Both the position numbers and the translations under genes were made by a program. Shown here piece by piece: positions 35,460 to 44,909 of a stretch of 59,781 bases of DNA. This DNA is from Nitrosomonas sp. (GTDB lineage Bacteria; Pseudomonadota; Gammaproteobacteria; Burkholderiales; Nitrosomonadaceae): assembly GCF_019752415.1 (NCBI RefSeq), contig NZ_JAIEME010000034.1, positions 1 through 59,781 of the forward strand. The letters run 5' to 3'. Position 1 is the first letter of the stretch. The number at the start of each line of letters is the position of its first letter. The notes under the pieces are model-generated. The model was not told where the DNA came from, made no database searches, and saw only the letters and a list, made by a program, of their open reading frames with translations.

Positions 35460-35601
35460 AAACAATCGATTAAGCATTTGTTTCAATAGGAAATTACCCA
35501 ACGCCAGACAAGATACTAGGGCATCAAAAAATTCAGTATAGCTGCCAACGCAAACCCGGTGCTATACTGATTACTTTAATAACAGTTTGGGAGATACAAC
35601 T

Positions 35602-36474
35602 ATGAAGCAAACACTCACCTTTCTGACCTTGGCTATATTCAGTTTCGGGTTGCTTGCTTTTGATGCGGAAGCAAAGCGTATGGGCGGCGGGAAAAATATA
35701 GGCACACAACGTCAATCGGTTAACCAGCAGCAAGCTGCACCTAATTCCCAGAAATCCCCGGCAGCCGCACCTGCGGCAGCAGCTGCAGGCGGTGGAAGTA
35801 AATGGGGGGGCGCACTGGCAGGTCTTGCAGCCGGTGGTTTACTGGCCGCGCTCTTTATGGGTGGCGCGTTTGAGAACATCAACATGATGGATATGGTCAT
35901 GCTGGCGTTACTAATCGGCGCTGCGTTCTTTGTTATCCGCATGCTGCGTAAACCCAAAACTGCGGAATCCACGCCTTCGATGCAATATTCAGGCACCAAT
36001 ACAAACACGCAAGATCGCTTTAACACGCCGCCATTTACCACACCAGCAGGAACCGCAACAGCGGATAGCAGCGAAACTACTTACCGTCAGCCGAATATTC
36101 CGGCAGACTTTAAAGTGGAACCATTCATACGCAATGCAAAGGCTTCGTTCATGCGCTTACAAACTGCGCATGACCATGGCGATGTCAATGAAATCCGTGA
36201 CTACACAACCCCCGAAATGTTTGCGGAAATCAGTGCGCAAATAAATGAACGAGGTGATACGCAGCAGAAAACGGAAGTACTGTTTATTGATGCCAATCTG
36301 CTGGAAGTTGAAACCACCAATGATTTGGCAATCGCCAGTGTCCGCTTCACCGGTCAGCTACGCGATGCACCCAATGGCGAACCAGAAGCATTTGATGAAA
36401 TCTGGCATGTACAGAAAGATCTGAGGAATTCTGATGCCACCTGGTTATTGGCAGGTATCCAGCAAGCATCCTAA
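35602..36474 (+). CDS. Tim44-like domain exported/membrane protein
   Basis: 290 residues from ATG 35602, preceded by GGGAG. A signal peptide (TLAIFSFGLLAFDAEA) is followed by a low-complexity Gln/Ala/Pro linker, then two hydrophobic segments (GALAGLAAGGLLAALFMGG and MVMLALLIGAAFFVIRML), another linker, and a C-terminal Tim44-like domain from about 175 (FIRNAKASFMRLQTAHDHGD ... DATWLLAGIQQ). In bacteria this family is of unknown function and often linked to the inner membrane. It is monocistronic as far as can be seen. Confidence 0.82.
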   Translation: MKQTLTFLTLAIFSFGLLAFDAEAKRMGGGKNIGTQRQSVNQQQAAPNSQKSPAAAPAAAAAGGGSKWGGALAGLAAGGLLAALFMGGAFENINMMDMVMLALLIGAAFFVIRMLRKPKTAESTPSMQYSGTNTNTQDRFNTPPFTTPAGTATADSSETTYRQPNIPADFKVEPFIRNAKASFMRLQTAHDHGDVNEIRDYTTPEMFAEISAQINERGDTQQKTEVLFIDANLLEVETTNDLAIASVRFTGQLRDAPNGEPEAFDEIWHVQKDLRNSDATWLLAGIQQAS

Positions 36475-36509
36475 GTTTCTTGCAATCTAGCGTTATTAAA
36501 TTAATCCGG

Positions 36510-36529
36510 CCGGAACGCGCCTGTTCCGG
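36510..36529 (+). terminator. Possible hairpin terminator after the Tim44-like gene
   Basis: CCGGAAC-GCGCCT-GTTCCGG, a seven-base perfect stem, 35 bases behind the stop. No T-run follows, so it may only be an mRNA-end stabiliser. Confidence 0.35.
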
Positions 36530-36635
36530 GTTCAGCGATCAGGCTGGGTTAATTTTTATCGCTTATACTAACCCGCACAACTTCCTCCGATAATATTAAG
36601 CAATAATTTATTAGTCGCATCCAATCTTTAACGCC

Positions 36636-37130
36636 ATGTATACGAGATTATCAAAAACAGTGATGGTCTTGGCTTTTGCACTGTATGCCTCGCTGGTAGC
36701 ATTCAACAATCTGACTGATTACAACTCTAATTTTTCCCTCGTGACTCACGTCCTTACGATGGATACAACCTTTCCTGATAACCAGGGAATGTGGCGGGCT
36801 ATGCATTCCCCACTCATTCATCATACGGTTTATGGTCTTATCATTGGAATGGAAGTCGTCATTGCGGGACTTGGCTGGCTGGGCGGTTTGCGTTTATCTC
36901 AAAACCTTAAAGATCCCGCTTCCTTTAATCAGGCAAAAGGTCTGGCAATCCTGGGATTAACACTCGGTTTTATTCTGTGGTTTACGGGATTGATGACGAT
37001 TGGCGGAGAATGGTTCCTGATGTGGCAATCAGAAACGGCCAATGGACAACAAGCTGCATTCCGCTTAGTTGCGATAATTGGTATCACCCTCATCTATTTA
37101 ACCCAAACCGATGAAGAGACGCACCCGTAG
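36636..37130 (+). CDS. DUF2165 membrane protein
   Basis: 164 residues with four predicted membrane helices (VMVLAFALYASLVAF; VYGLIIGMEVVIAGLGW; LAILGLTLGFILWFTGLM; AAFRLVAIIGITLIYL). The phrases NLTDYNSNFSLVTHVLTMDT and MTIGGEWFLMWQSETANGQ are diagnostic of DUF2165, predicted small integral membrane proteins without known function. Stands alone. The intergenic space before it (36475-36635) has only the weak hairpin. Confidence 0.88.
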   Translation: MYTRLSKTVMVLAFALYASLVAFNNLTDYNSNFSLVTHVLTMDTTFPDNQGMWRAMHSPLIHHTVYGLIIGMEVVIAGLGWLGGLRLSQNLKDPASFNQAKGLAILGLTLGFILWFTGLMTIGGEWFLMWQSETANGQQAAFRLVAIIGITLIYLTQTDEETHP

Positions 37131-37160
37131 AAACCATACCGAACTTCGAATACTCCCGTT

Positions 37161-37568
37161 CTATAATAACAGTGCATCAATCCCGGCTTGCGCAATCTGC
37201 GCATCCTCGAATGATCGTACACCACTGACACCGATCGCGCCGACAAATTGATTGTTGACAGTAATCGGCAATCCGCCTTCAATGGGCAATGTGCCGGGTA
37301 AATTCAGATACCTCAGGCGTCCTTCCGCAATATTTTCTTCCCAGATTTTAGTTGGGCGGCGAAATGCAATGGCGGCACGCGCTTTTTCAATGGCCACGTT
37401 AATACTGCCGAATTGGGTATGATCAAGGCGTTGCAAGTAGAGCAAATGACCGCCGTCATCCACGATAACAATGACAACTGGCCATTCATTCCGCTTGGCT
37501 TCCGCTTCTGCACCTGCGGCTATTTTCTTGGCGTCGTCCAGCGTGAGAATTATTTTGTTCGTAGTCAT
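37161..37568 (-). CDS. GlcG/HbpS-family heme-binding-like protein
   Basis: 135 residues from ATG 37568, with GAGAGG six bases upstream. The family pattern is complete: LTLDDAKKIAAGAEAEAKRN, VVIVIVDDGGHLLYLQRLD, AIEKARAAIAFRRPTK, LPGTLPIEGGLPI and VGAIGVSGV near the end. GlcG/HbpS proteins bind haem or corrinoids or have no proven ligand. The gene is cytoplasmic by sequence and convergent with the DUF2165 gene. Confidence 0.88.
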   Translation of the reverse strand: MTTNKIILTLDDAKKIAAGAEAEAKRNEWPVVIVIVDDGGHLLYLQRLDHTQFGSINVAIEKARAAIAFRRPTKIWEENIAEGRLRYLNLPGTLPIEGGLPITVNNQFVGAIGVSGVRSFEDAQIAQAGIDALLL

Positions 37569-37699
37569 ACTCACCTCTCAAAGCAGCAGATCGGTAATCC
37601 CACCGATACCCAATTTTGATTCAACAGGATATGAACCTGCAACTTATTATTATGTTGCGATAAAATAAAAATGACCCATTTGGTTTCGGGCAATGCTAT

Positions 37700-38653
37700 T
37701 TAAATCCCGGCACCGCCCTCGAACACTTCTTGCCGCATCTGGGCTTGTGAAATATTACTGCCCGGCGGCACACTGCGCGTCAACCACACATTACCGCCAA
37801 TCGTCGAGCCTCGTCCTATGGTAATACGCCCCAATATTGTTGCACCTGCGTAAATGACCACATCATCTTCAACAATAGGGTGGCGCAAATTTCCCTTCAC
37901 CAAAGCCCCATTCTCATCCACCGGAAAACGTTTAGCTCCCAGGGTGACAGCCTGATACAAGCGCACATTTTGACCAATGATCGCAGTTTCACCAATCACC
38001 ACACCGGTACCATGATCAATAAAGAACCTGCCACCAATCTGCGCACCCGGATGTATTTCTATACCGGATACTGAATGCGCAATTTCTGAAAACATGCGCG
38101 CGATCAATGGCGCCCCTAGACCATGCAAAACATGCGCCAGCCGGTAATGCGTAATAGCCATTATCCCAGGATAACAAACCAGCACCTCATCCACATTACG
38201 CGCCGCCGGATCGCCTTCATAAGCTGCAATAATATCGCTTTCCAGCAGACTCCGGACCTCCGGTAGCCGTTTGGCAAATGCCTGCGTTATAGCGATAGAT
38301 TGTTCACGATCTTCATTACTGAGAACTTCCAAGCCAGCGTTATAGTGCAGTTCATGTTGAATTTGCACCATTAGTTCGCGCAATGTCATGTTCAGCGTAT
38401 GCCCGACATAATAATCGATGCCTTCATCCGCAAATTCCGACGACCCCAGTCGATTAGGAAACAAGGCCGCACTCAAACCCTCAGCGACACCCATCAGAAT
38501 CTTGCGCGACGGCAACTTGGGTGGCTTGTCATGCCCCCGGTTACGGCTCTGCAGCGAGGCCATACGCAAAGCGCGCAACTCAGCAACAATATTCTCCACA
38601 TCCAAATAAGCGCTCCGCAAAAGGGGATCTTGCGTTTTCTTGATATCGTTCAC
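37700..38653 (-). CDS. cysE: Serine O-acetyltransferase
   Basis: 317 residues. The C-terminal part is a left-handed beta-helix with hexapeptide repeats, including [21 protein letters not shown] (read [27 protein letters not shown]) with the catalytic His-Asp, then VTLGAKRFP and [15 protein letters not shown]. It acetylates serine to make O-acetylserine, the precursor of cysteine and the CysB co-inducer. The long N-terminus resembles the EpsC-type enzymes. Its start overlaps the cysK stop by four bases. Confidence 0.94.
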   Translation of the reverse strand: MNDIKKTQDPLLRSAYLDVENIVAELRALRMASLQSRNRGHDKPPKLPSRKILMGVAEGLSAALFPNRLGSSEFADEGIDYYVGHTLNMTLRELMVQIQHELHYNAGLEVLSNEDREQSIAITQAFAKRLPEVRSLLESDIIAAYEGDPAARNVDEVLVCYPGIMAITHYRLAHVLHGLGAPLIARMFSEIAHSVSGIEIHPGAQIGGRFFIDHGTGVVIGETAIIGQNVRLYQAVTLGAKRFPVDENGALVKGNLRHPIVEDDVVIYAGATILGRITIGRGSTIGGNVWLTRSVPPGSNISQAQMRQEVFEGGAGI

Positions 38654-39630
38654 GATGTCGTCAAACCCCGCTCATCAAACATACCTTCAAAAAGAATACT
38701 GCTTAGATAACGTTCAGCAGAATCCGGCAAAATAACCACAATGGTTTTTCCTGCATTCTGCGGACGTTTGGCATGACGCACCGCGGCCGCTACGGCTGCG
38801 CCACAGGAAATACCGGCCAGAATGCCTTCTTCCCGTGCCAAGCGCTGGGCATACACGATCGCCTCTTCATTACTGACTTGTTCTATTTCATCGACTAATG
38901 AAAGATCCAGGTTATCGGGCACAAAACCTGCACCAATTCCCTGAATTTTATGCGGCCCAGGCGCTAATGACACACCCGCGCGTTTCTGTGACAGCACCGC
39001 GCTCGCCGCGGGTTCAACCGCCACCGACGTGATGGCTTTGCCTTTGGTTTGCTTGATATAACGGGAAACACCGGTAATCGTGCCACCGGTTCCCACGCCC
39101 GCTACAAAAATATCGACGGCGCCATCGGTATCATCCCATATTTCCGGACCAGTCGTTTTTTCATGGATAGCCGGATTGGCTGGATTTCTGAACTGTTGCA
39201 ACAACACATAACGGCCCGGATCAGAAGCAACAATCTCTTCCGCTTTCGCCAAAGCGCCGTTCATCCCGCGCGCTCCTTCGGTTAATTCCAATTTGGCGCC
39301 CAACGCAACCAGTAATTTACGACGCTCCACACTCATCGTTTCCGGCATTGTCAAGGTTAGCGGAATCGCCCGCGCGGCCGCAACGAAAGCCAGCGCAATG
39401 CCGGTATTTCCGCTGGTCGGCTCGACAATTTCTTTCCCAGGACCGAGTAATCCCCGGCGTTCCGCATCGTCAATCATTGCAGCGCCAATGCGGCATTTCA
39501 CCGAATACGCCGGATTACGTCCTTCAATTTTTGCCAATACCAATGCCGGTGCGCCGTCAGTCACCCGGTTAAGACGCACCAGGGGCGTACGCCCAATGGA
39601 CAATGAATTATTTTCAAACCAATTTGCCAT
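38650..39630 (-). CDS. cysK: Cysteine synthase (O-acetylserine sulfhydrylase)
   Basis: 326 residues. PLP-dependent fold type II: the Schiff-base Lys45 is in [15 protein letters not shown], the carboxylate loop is [10 protein letters not shown] at 71-80, and the phosphate loop is [20 protein letters not shown] binds the PLP ring. It condenses O-acetylserine with sulfide from CysI. It forms an operon with the acetyltransferase gene downstream, and the products usually assemble into a cysteine synthase complex. CysM could also fit, but the length and motifs are of the CysK/CysM group in general. Confidence 0.93.
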   Translation of the reverse strand: MANWFENNSLSIGRTPLVRLNRVTDGAPALVLAKIEGRNPAYSVKCRIGAAMIDDAERRGLLGPGKEIVEPTSGNTGIALAFVAAARAIPLTLTMPETMSVERRKLLVALGAKLELTEGARGMNGALAKAEEIVASDPGRYVLLQQFRNPANPAIHEKTTGPEIWDDTDGAVDIFVAGVGTGGTITGVSRYIKQTKGKAITSVAVEPAASAVLSQKRAGVSLAPGPHKIQGIGAGFVPDNLDLSLVDEIEQVSNEEAIVYAQRLAREEGILAGISCGAAVAAAVRHAKRPQNAGKTIVVILPDSAERYLSSILFEGMFDERGLTTS

Positions 39631-40014
39631 AAATTTTCCTTTTCTGTGTAATGCCTATCCAGACGACCCATCAGTCTTTCTTTAATCAAAGACAAGAATC
39701 GTCCATTTCGACACGACTAAACCCAACGGATTAGCCAAAATCATAAGCATTTTACTATAACGCATTCGTTCTCAGGCTGAAAGTACATACGCTGCTATTT
39801 CATCAATTTATAAGGAGCGTAGGCATTGGTAGTATTATCAGAATAAGTCATCTAGCACGCGATCTCTGTCTTTAAACAGATTCTCTATCCATACCTGAAG
39901 AAGACTGGATTTCGTTTTAATCATTGTCGTGATAATCTCCATGATGTAATTGTAAAATTATTATGTTTAAAGCCTGTTCTGGCTGATTCAGAAATTCTAA
40001 TAAAGGAGAAAATC

Positions 40015-40674
40015 ATGTCATTACGCATCAACGACATCACGCCAAATTTCACTGCAAAAACCACTCAGGGCACAATCGATTTCCATCAATGGATCGGTGA
40101 TAGTTGGGCTATCCTGTTTTCTCACCCCAAAGATTTTACGCCGGTATGCACCACCGAATTGGGCTATATGGCCGGTCTGGAAAAAGAATTTGCACAACGT
40201 AATTGCAAGGTAATTGGCTTAAGTATTGATCCCATTGATAACCATGAGCAATGGGCGAAAGACATCGAAGAAACGCAAGGTCACGCGGTTAAATTCCCGA
40301 TCATCGGTGATACCGATCTCGCTGTCGCCAAGTTGTATAACATGCTGCCTGCGGATGAATCAGGCACCTCGGAAGGGCGTACCGCCGCAACCAATGCGAC
40401 CGTTCGTTCTGTATTTATCATTGGGCCGGATAAAAAGATCAAATTAATGATGACCTACCCGATGACCACCGGCCGCAATTTTAATGAAATTCTGCGCGTG
40501 CTTGATTCGATGCAGTTGACTGCGCAATACAAAGTGGCCACACCAGTCAATTGGAAAAAAGGGGAAGACGTGATCATTGTACCCAGTGTCTCCAATGAAG
40601 AAGCAGAAAAACTCTTTCCACAAGGGTTTAAAACCATCAAGCCTTACTTGCGCACGACAAAACAGCCCGGCTAG
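40015..40674 (+). CDS. 1-Cys peroxiredoxin (Prx6 family)
   Basis: 219 residues, the Prx6 length. The peroxidatic Cys45 is in HPKDFTPVCTTELGYMAGLE. There is no VCP-type resolving cysteine, and the long C-terminal domain (VNWKKGEDVIIVPSVSNEE, AEKLFPQGFK) is typical of Prx6. It reduces peroxides in the cytoplasm. A good ribosome site AAAGGAG is seen before ATG. The 384 bases upstream (39631-40014) contain no gene; they presumably hold the cysK and peroxiredoxin promoters. Confidence 0.94.
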   Translation: MSLRINDITPNFTAKTTQGTIDFHQWIGDSWAILFSHPKDFTPVCTTELGYMAGLEKEFAQRNCKVIGLSIDPIDNHEQWAKDIEETQGHAVKFPIIGDTDLAVAKLYNMLPADESGTSEGRTAATNATVRSVFIIGPDKKIKLMMTYPMTTGRNFNEILRVLDSMQLTAQYKVATPVNWKKGEDVIIVPSVSNEEAEKLFPQGFKTIKPYLRTTKQPG

Positions 40675-40728
40675 TTTAGGTTTACTCTGCCCAAGTACAG
40701 AATAAATCCGAATAGCGATGAAAAGACG

Positions 40729-41354
40729 TTAACTGAATGGCTGCTCACGGATTATTTGCTGCAATTCTTGCAGTTCAGGCAAGCGCCGTTTGTAGCCGGT
40801 TTCTTCGATCAGTTTCGCCGCTTGCGCTACATGCTCTTGCACTGAAATCTCCCCTGGCCCCCTTTGAAAAAGGGGGATCGAGGGGGATTCCCTCGCTCCG
40901 CAATCAGCAGCCGCGCCATTTCCAGATGGTAATCGGTCAAATGCAGCCGCATGCCGCTCGGTTCAGCGATGTCGTACACTTCTTGCAAGTCTTGGCGGGC
41001 GCGGGTGAAATCATGTTTGGGATTGCGGGTGTCACGATACGACGCGGCACGAGCAAGCAGGCCGCGAGGTAGCATGTCCTGATATCCTGCTGTGCGCAAG
41101 CCGACTACGGCTTGATCTAGCCAACGGACGGCTTGCTGAAAATCCCGCTGCTACAAATACACGCACCCGAAGTTAAGCTTTGGCAATGCAAAAGCCATCA
41201 AATTACCATTCGTGAAATGGTCAGTCCAACAATCCAGATCATATTCCGCCCGCACCAGCGTCACCCTACCGTGCGCCAGCAATCGCTTAATTTCACGGAT
41301 AGCCGGTTTATCGCTGCTGTTGTGGGAAAGAAAGATGTCGAATTCTTGGACCAC
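40729..41354 (-). pseudogene. Decayed TIR-domain plus helical-repeat (TPR-like) gene
   Basis: Starting at GTG 41354 the minus strand encodes EFDIFLSHNSSDKPAIREIK, the first strand and helix of a TIR domain (DIFLSHNSxDKP). The frame runs on into a helical-repeat tail and is broken by TAG at 41151-41153 after NFGCVYL. Immediately behind the stop it resumes: QRDFQQAVRWLDQAV, RGLLARAASYRD, LEMARLLIAERG. The palindromic element at 40845-40893 then shifts the frame, after which HVAQAAKLIEETGYKRRLPE and stop follow. A large middle part, where STAND or other domains would be, seems deleted. Probably a former TIR-type antiphage or signalling gene. Confidence 0.65.
40845..40893 (+). repeat. Palindromic G/C-rich element in the TIR pseudogene
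   Basis: AAATCTCCCCTGGCCCCCTTT followed by GAAAAAGGGGGATCGAGGGGG ATT, read here as successive parts. It is the fullest copy: both outer arms (AAATCTCCCCT / AGGGGGATT) and the inner hairpin CCCCCTTT-GAAAAAGGGGG are present. Read on the minus strand it encodes NPPRSPFFKGGQGRF. Confidence 0.85.
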
Positions 41355-41492
41355 ACCTATCTCCCGTTGGCATTATTGGCTTGAAATTAAAAAATAATTA
41401 GAATAATAATGCTTGCCACCTGATTTGTCAGGATTACTGCAATCCAACTGTTGGTGTATGACTGCAAATAACTCAACCAGGAGATTACCGTC

Positions 41493-42257
41493 ATGTCGTG
41501 GAGTCTAAAGAATTGGCACCGGAACCACATTCTTCAGCAAGAAGGTATATCCGATTCCATCTGGCAAAAGATGATTCATCTGCGTTGCCTGAAGGGGCTT
41601 AGCCCTGAAGAATTGCTGCGCTTGCGCGAGTGCGTCACTTTATTTCTGCATGACAAGCAGATTTACGGCGCGCACGAATTGGAAATCACCGATGAAATGC
41701 GTGTGACGATTGCGCTGCAGGCTTGTGTTCTGATTTTGAATCTTGATCTGGAGTACTATCAGAACTGGAGTCAGATTATTGTGTACCCCGGAGAATTTAT
41801 TCTGGATTACGATTATGCGGATGAATTTGGCGTTGTGCACCATGTGCATCGCGTCGCATCGGGCGAAGCATGGTCTGCCGGACCGGTGGTTCTTTCTTGG
41901 CAAGATGCGGCAGATACCGATACCCATCCCGGGCATAACGTGGTCATCCATGAATTCGCGCACAAGATTGACATGCTGTACGAAGGCGCCAATGGTTGCC
42001 CGGAGTTGCACGCCAACATGAGCGCGTATACCTGGCATGAAGTTTTCAGCAGCGCTTATGCCAAATTCTGCCATCAGGTGGAAAAGCGGCATGAAACCAT
42101 CATCGATCCATACGCGGCGGAGAGTCCGGCGGAATTTTTCGCGGTGTTGAGTGAAGTATTTTTTGAGTTGCCACTCATCACGCAGCAGCACTTTTCCTCT
42201 GTTTATGAGCAGTTAGCGCTGTTTTACCGCCAGGATCCGGCGCAGCGCTGGCGTTGA
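41493..42257 (+). CDS. mtfA: Zinc metallopeptidase MtfA (M90 family)
   Basis: 254 residues. The zinc site is H153-E154-FA-H157 (NVVIHEFAHKID), with the third ligand in a Glu of AAESPAEFFAVLSEVFFE. N-terminal features WSLKNWHRNH and ARVTIALQACV-like segments match MtfA. The E. coli enzyme binds Mlc and affects glucose uptake, with aminopeptidase activity. GGAG lies just before ATG 41493. Stands alone next to the TIR pseudogene; convergent with the HAD gene eight bases away. Confidence 0.92.
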   Translation: MSWSLKNWHRNHILQQEGISDSIWQKMIHLRCLKGLSPEELLRLRECVTLFLHDKQIYGAHELEITDEMRVTIALQACVLILNLDLEYYQNWSQIIVYPGEFILDYDYADEFGVVHHVHRVASGEAWSAGPVVLSWQDAADTDTHPGHNVVIHEFAHKIDMLYEGANGCPELHANMSAYTWHEVFSSAYAKFCHQVEKRHETIIDPYAAESPAEFFAVLSEVFFELPLITQQHFSSVYEQLALFYRQDPAQRWR

Positions 42258-42264
42258 TCGAAAG

Positions 42265-42936
42265 CTAGTTAGCTGATTTTATTAATGCGTACTTATTCAC
42301 AGCGTCAAGATCAATTTCTGTGTACGCGCTGACGACAAAATCCGCTTTTTCTAATTTCCCGGGATCATAGGTTGTAGTGATCGCAATGCACCACATCCCG
42401 GCGCTTTTTGCGGCGTCAATTCCATGCGGCGCATCTTCAATGACGACGCAGTTTTCCGGTAATGATTGGAGTTGCTGTGCTGCATACAGGAAAATGTCCG
42501 GATTGGGCTTTGAGCGATAGCCTACTTTATCCAGCGTGTAGATTTTGTTCTCAAACAGCGCCGACAGGTTAAGGCGCTGATCGACGCGTTTCAGCAGAGC
42601 TTGGTCCATCGACGTGGCGATACAGGTTTTGTAGCGATTGTGCACGGATTCGTAGAATTCAAGAAATCCGGGGATGAAGCTGGTTTCATGAATAAAAAGA
42701 TCCTGCATGATATCTGCACGCTCTTGCGCTAACGTTTCGGTATCCCCTGCAAACTGATACGCTTGCTTCATCACCTCAACGCCTTCAGCAAGCGTGCGCC
42801 CGGTGAGCAATGGTTTGATCCGTTCCCGGTCATAGACAAAGCCTCTGCGCTGTAAAAAAATTTCCTGCCCCCTGTCCCAGACCGCTTCCGTATCAATCAC
42901 AATGCCTTCCGCATCAAAGATAATCGTATCAATCAT
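42265..42936 (-). CDS. HAD-superfamily hydrolase (phosphoglycolate-phosphatase-like)
   Basis: 223 residues. Motif I is FDAEGIVIDTE with nucleophile D8; position 10 is Glu where most family members have Asp (DxDG). Motif II is ATSMDQ, the Lys is in KVGYRSKPNPDIFL, and motif III/IV is VVIEDAPHGIDAAKSAG. The helical cap after residue 15 puts it with the beta-phosphoglucomutase/phosphoglycolate phosphatase group. The substrate cannot be assigned. The Glu in motif I could reduce phosphatase activity or point to another reaction. Confidence 0.85.
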   Translation of the reverse strand: MIDTIIFDAEGIVIDTEAVWDRGQEIFLQRRGFVYDRERIKPLLTGRTLAEGVEVMKQAYQFAGDTETLAQERADIMQDLFIHETSFIPGFLEFYESVHNRYKTCIATSMDQALLKRVDQRLNLSALFENKIYTLDKVGYRSKPNPDIFLYAAQQLQSLPENCVVIEDAPHGIDAAKSAGMWCIAITTTYDPGKLEKADFVVSAYTEIDLDAVNKYALIKSAN

Positions 42937-43432
42937 GACATGGTGCTCAAATTGAAATCATTTAGGTGAAAACAGCATTTTATTTTTTAAGCACATGATT
43001 CCCCGTGGTTTTGCTACGGGATTGTTTATTGATGCTAAAAAATTAATTTTCAGTATGGCAAGATGTGCCGAAGCTGGGAAGTGCCCAGTCAAAGGATGAT
43101 TTCTTTACAGGGAATAAAGCAATCAATCCGGCGTATCGAGTAGCAATGACTTAATTAGCAATGGGCTTTTCAGCTTTAGCGATGATGATTTCCTCACCGG
43201 CTGCAGCTCTCTCAGCAAATCGATAAAAATGGATTTTAGCTTTATGGATGTTGATGGTAAGCATATGAGTATTTTTGTATCACAGGGATTAACTGGACTA
43301 AGTTTAGTCAAGTCAGTTCATTAGGTCAAAATCTCTACACATCACATAAATCTACTGCTGCATATTCAATATCAGAAACGATACAATGCTTTCTTACTCT
43401 CGTTAACCAGCGAATAAGAAAGGGGAATATCC
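42937..43432. other. Intergenic stretch without convincing gene
   Basis: About 500 bases, A+T-rich. A small stem CCCGTGG-TTTTG-CTACGGG near 43003-43021 could be a terminator. A plus-strand frame of about 65 codons around 43150-43324 has no ribosome site and no motif. The last 60 bases carry the promoter and GAAAGGGG ribosome site of the gene at 43433. Confidence 0.4.
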
Positions 43433-43708
43433 ATGAGAATTGATATTGATCAATTGAATGAATCAGAACTCATTGATCTTAACAGACGAATCGTTGAACG
43501 ACTTCGCTTTCTCCGCCAAATGCGCACTCACACAAGCATGCTTGCATTCTCAATTGGTGACAAAGTTTGTTTCGAGCCTGACAATGAACCTCCGGTATTC
43601 GGAATCATTACGCGTTACAACAAAAAAACTGTCTCCATCCTGGCCGAAGATGGTAATAAATGGACCGTATCGCCACAACTTCTGCGTAGAATCACTGACA
43701 TCTCTTAA
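43433..43708 (+). CDS. Conserved hypothetical protein (ribosome/nucleic-acid-like small fold)
   Basis: 91 residues, preceded by AAAGGGG. The first half is a helical segment, LNESELIDLNRRIVERLRFL, then RQMRTHTSMLAFSIGDKVCF and FGIITRYNKKTVSILAEDGN ending in WTVSPQLLRRI. The second half reads like a small beta-barrel (KOW/Tudor-like: GDKVxF...GxITRYNKKTVxI). I recall such proteins as conserved hypotheticals in proteobacteria. No signal or membrane segment. An antitoxin remnant follows 15 bases later. Confidence 0.7.
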   Translation: MRIDIDQLNESELIDLNRRIVERLRFLRQMRTHTSMLAFSIGDKVCFEPDNEPPVFGIITRYNKKTVSILAEDGNKWTVSPQLLRRITDIS

Positions 43709-43723
43709 TCTGAGCAAGCTGAA

Positions 43724-43828
43724 ATGATTACAACCAACGATCTAAAAACCAAAGAGATTGCGTGCCTGCAAGAAATTTTGGCGGATAAGACGAAAGACAT
43801 CATCACCGTGCGCAGTCAAAATCGGCGC
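43724..43828 (+). pseudogene. Phd/YefM-type antitoxin remnant
   Basis: From ATG 43724 the frame reads TTNDLKTKEIACLQEILADK, then TKDIITVRSQNRR. This is the N-terminus of Phd/YefM antitoxins of the form 'ITTNDLKTRGIAAIExxLAExPEAxISVRGKxRYVV'. After about residue 35 the open frame continues only because it is the shadow of the opposite-strand DUF5677 gene. The antitoxin's remaining half and the toxin gene are missing, apparently replaced by the DUF5677 segment. Confidence 0.6.
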
Positions 43829-43843
43829 AATGTGCTTCGCTTA

Positions 43844-44740
43844 TTAGCGCCCTTCATCTCTGCGCCGTACAAGGTATTCCTCGTGAAGATTCGAAGCCAT
43901 TCTATTGCGACGGTGGAGGTCGCTGAGGCGAGCGAACAAAGGCGTTACTTCGGGGTGGCCGAGGAGTTCCGTGTATCCAGAGAGAGTCTCCGCGATCAAT
44001 CCGGTGAGCGCGTATATGGGCTGTGGCCGCGGTCGAGTAAACTCGAGGTTTGCCTTGAACTGCTCGGGCGCCACGCACTCGAGATGATGCTGAAGCAAGT
44101 CGTGCCAACCCCCGTGGACGTTGCGAGACGGTCCCCCAAAGATAGCGAGGTATGCTTCGCCAAGAAGGACGTCCTTTGCCTTTTCGTAGAGATTCTTGTC
44201 GCCCCAGTTGTGTACCTTTTTCTTCGGCAATTCGCTTTCAGGGATGCCAGAGTTCAAGAATGTCTTCTCTATCGACTTCAGCATGCGGCGTTCGATAGGC
44301 AATTCTTCTCCGCCATTCTCACGAATGTTTTCTCTGATTCTCTTCGCCAGATCGCGCTCGTGCTGGAGGGAGTAAGCCACAAAGGAGTCAATGAGGTCAG
44401 GATTGTCATTCCGGATTAAGTACCGCAGATTGATAACGCACTCCGCCAGCAACCGAACCAAGATGGCTAGCATCTCCGCTCGCTTCTCAATGGATTCTTC
44501 GAGGACGAATCTCATGAGCTTGAACATGCGAACAAGATGTCCGCCGAGCACAGCCTGCCTTACATCCCAAACTGGGCTTGGGCCGACTGACGTACTGGCG
44601 AGTATGCAAACGTACGCAGCGGCCTCTTTGAACAGATTGAACGCCTCCGAGTAGTGTGGACCCTCGTGCTCGTACGCGCGAACGGTTTGCTCGTCAACTT
44701 CGTGAACTTGGACTTCGGGAAGAGTAGAGGCCAGTGACAT
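43844..44740 (-). CDS. DUF5677-type protein in a G+C-rich insert
   Basis: 298 residues from ATG 44740 (AAGG about 9 bases upstream; the frame extends to 44788). The helical protein contains LVRLLAECVINLRYLIRNDN, VAYSLQHERDLAKRIREN and SRNVHGGWHDLLQHHLE, the pattern of DUF5677/AbiV-like 'LRxxxExxixlxyl' and 'Ns..vHg' families. Function unknown; some relatives are in defence islands. Base composition is clearly more G+C-rich than on both sides, with GGCGCC and CTCGAG words absent from neighbours, and its left end cuts an antitoxin gene. Confidence 0.65.
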   Translation of the reverse strand: MSLASTLPEVQVHEVDEQTVRAYEHEGPHYSEAFNLFKEAAAYVCILASTSVGPSPVWDVRQAVLGGHLVRMFKLMRFVLEESIEKRAEMLAILVRLLAECVINLRYLIRNDNPDLIDSFVAYSLQHERDLAKRIRENIRENGGEELPIERRMLKSIEKTFLNSGIPESELPKKKVHNWGDKNLYEKAKDVLLGEAYLAIFGGPSRNVHGGWHDLLQHHLECVAPEQFKANLEFTRPRPQPIYALTGLIAETLSGYTELLGHPEVTPLFARLSDLHRRNRMASNLHEEYLVRRRDEGR

Positions 44741-44909
44741 AGTTGCCTTATGGGACCTAACTAGAATTAGGAGTTCGAAATGACGCAATATTGCGTCAAA
44801 AATACTTCTATCATTGCTAAATTCATAATTTATCCTTGTTTTTTAAAATGATATGATGAGTTAGATTGCATCCTATCAAACTTTTTAGATCCACAGGTTA
44901 GTCTATAGC

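Noticed and set aside
43123..43311. 62-codon minus-strand open frame and a plus-strand frame in the same place
   Set aside because: Both lack ribosome sites and motifs; the region is best described as intergenic.
43829..44419. Continuation of the plus-strand open frame after the antitoxin remnant
   Set aside because: From here it is the mirror of the G+C-rich DUF5677 gene on the other strand; its composition follows that gene's codon positions.
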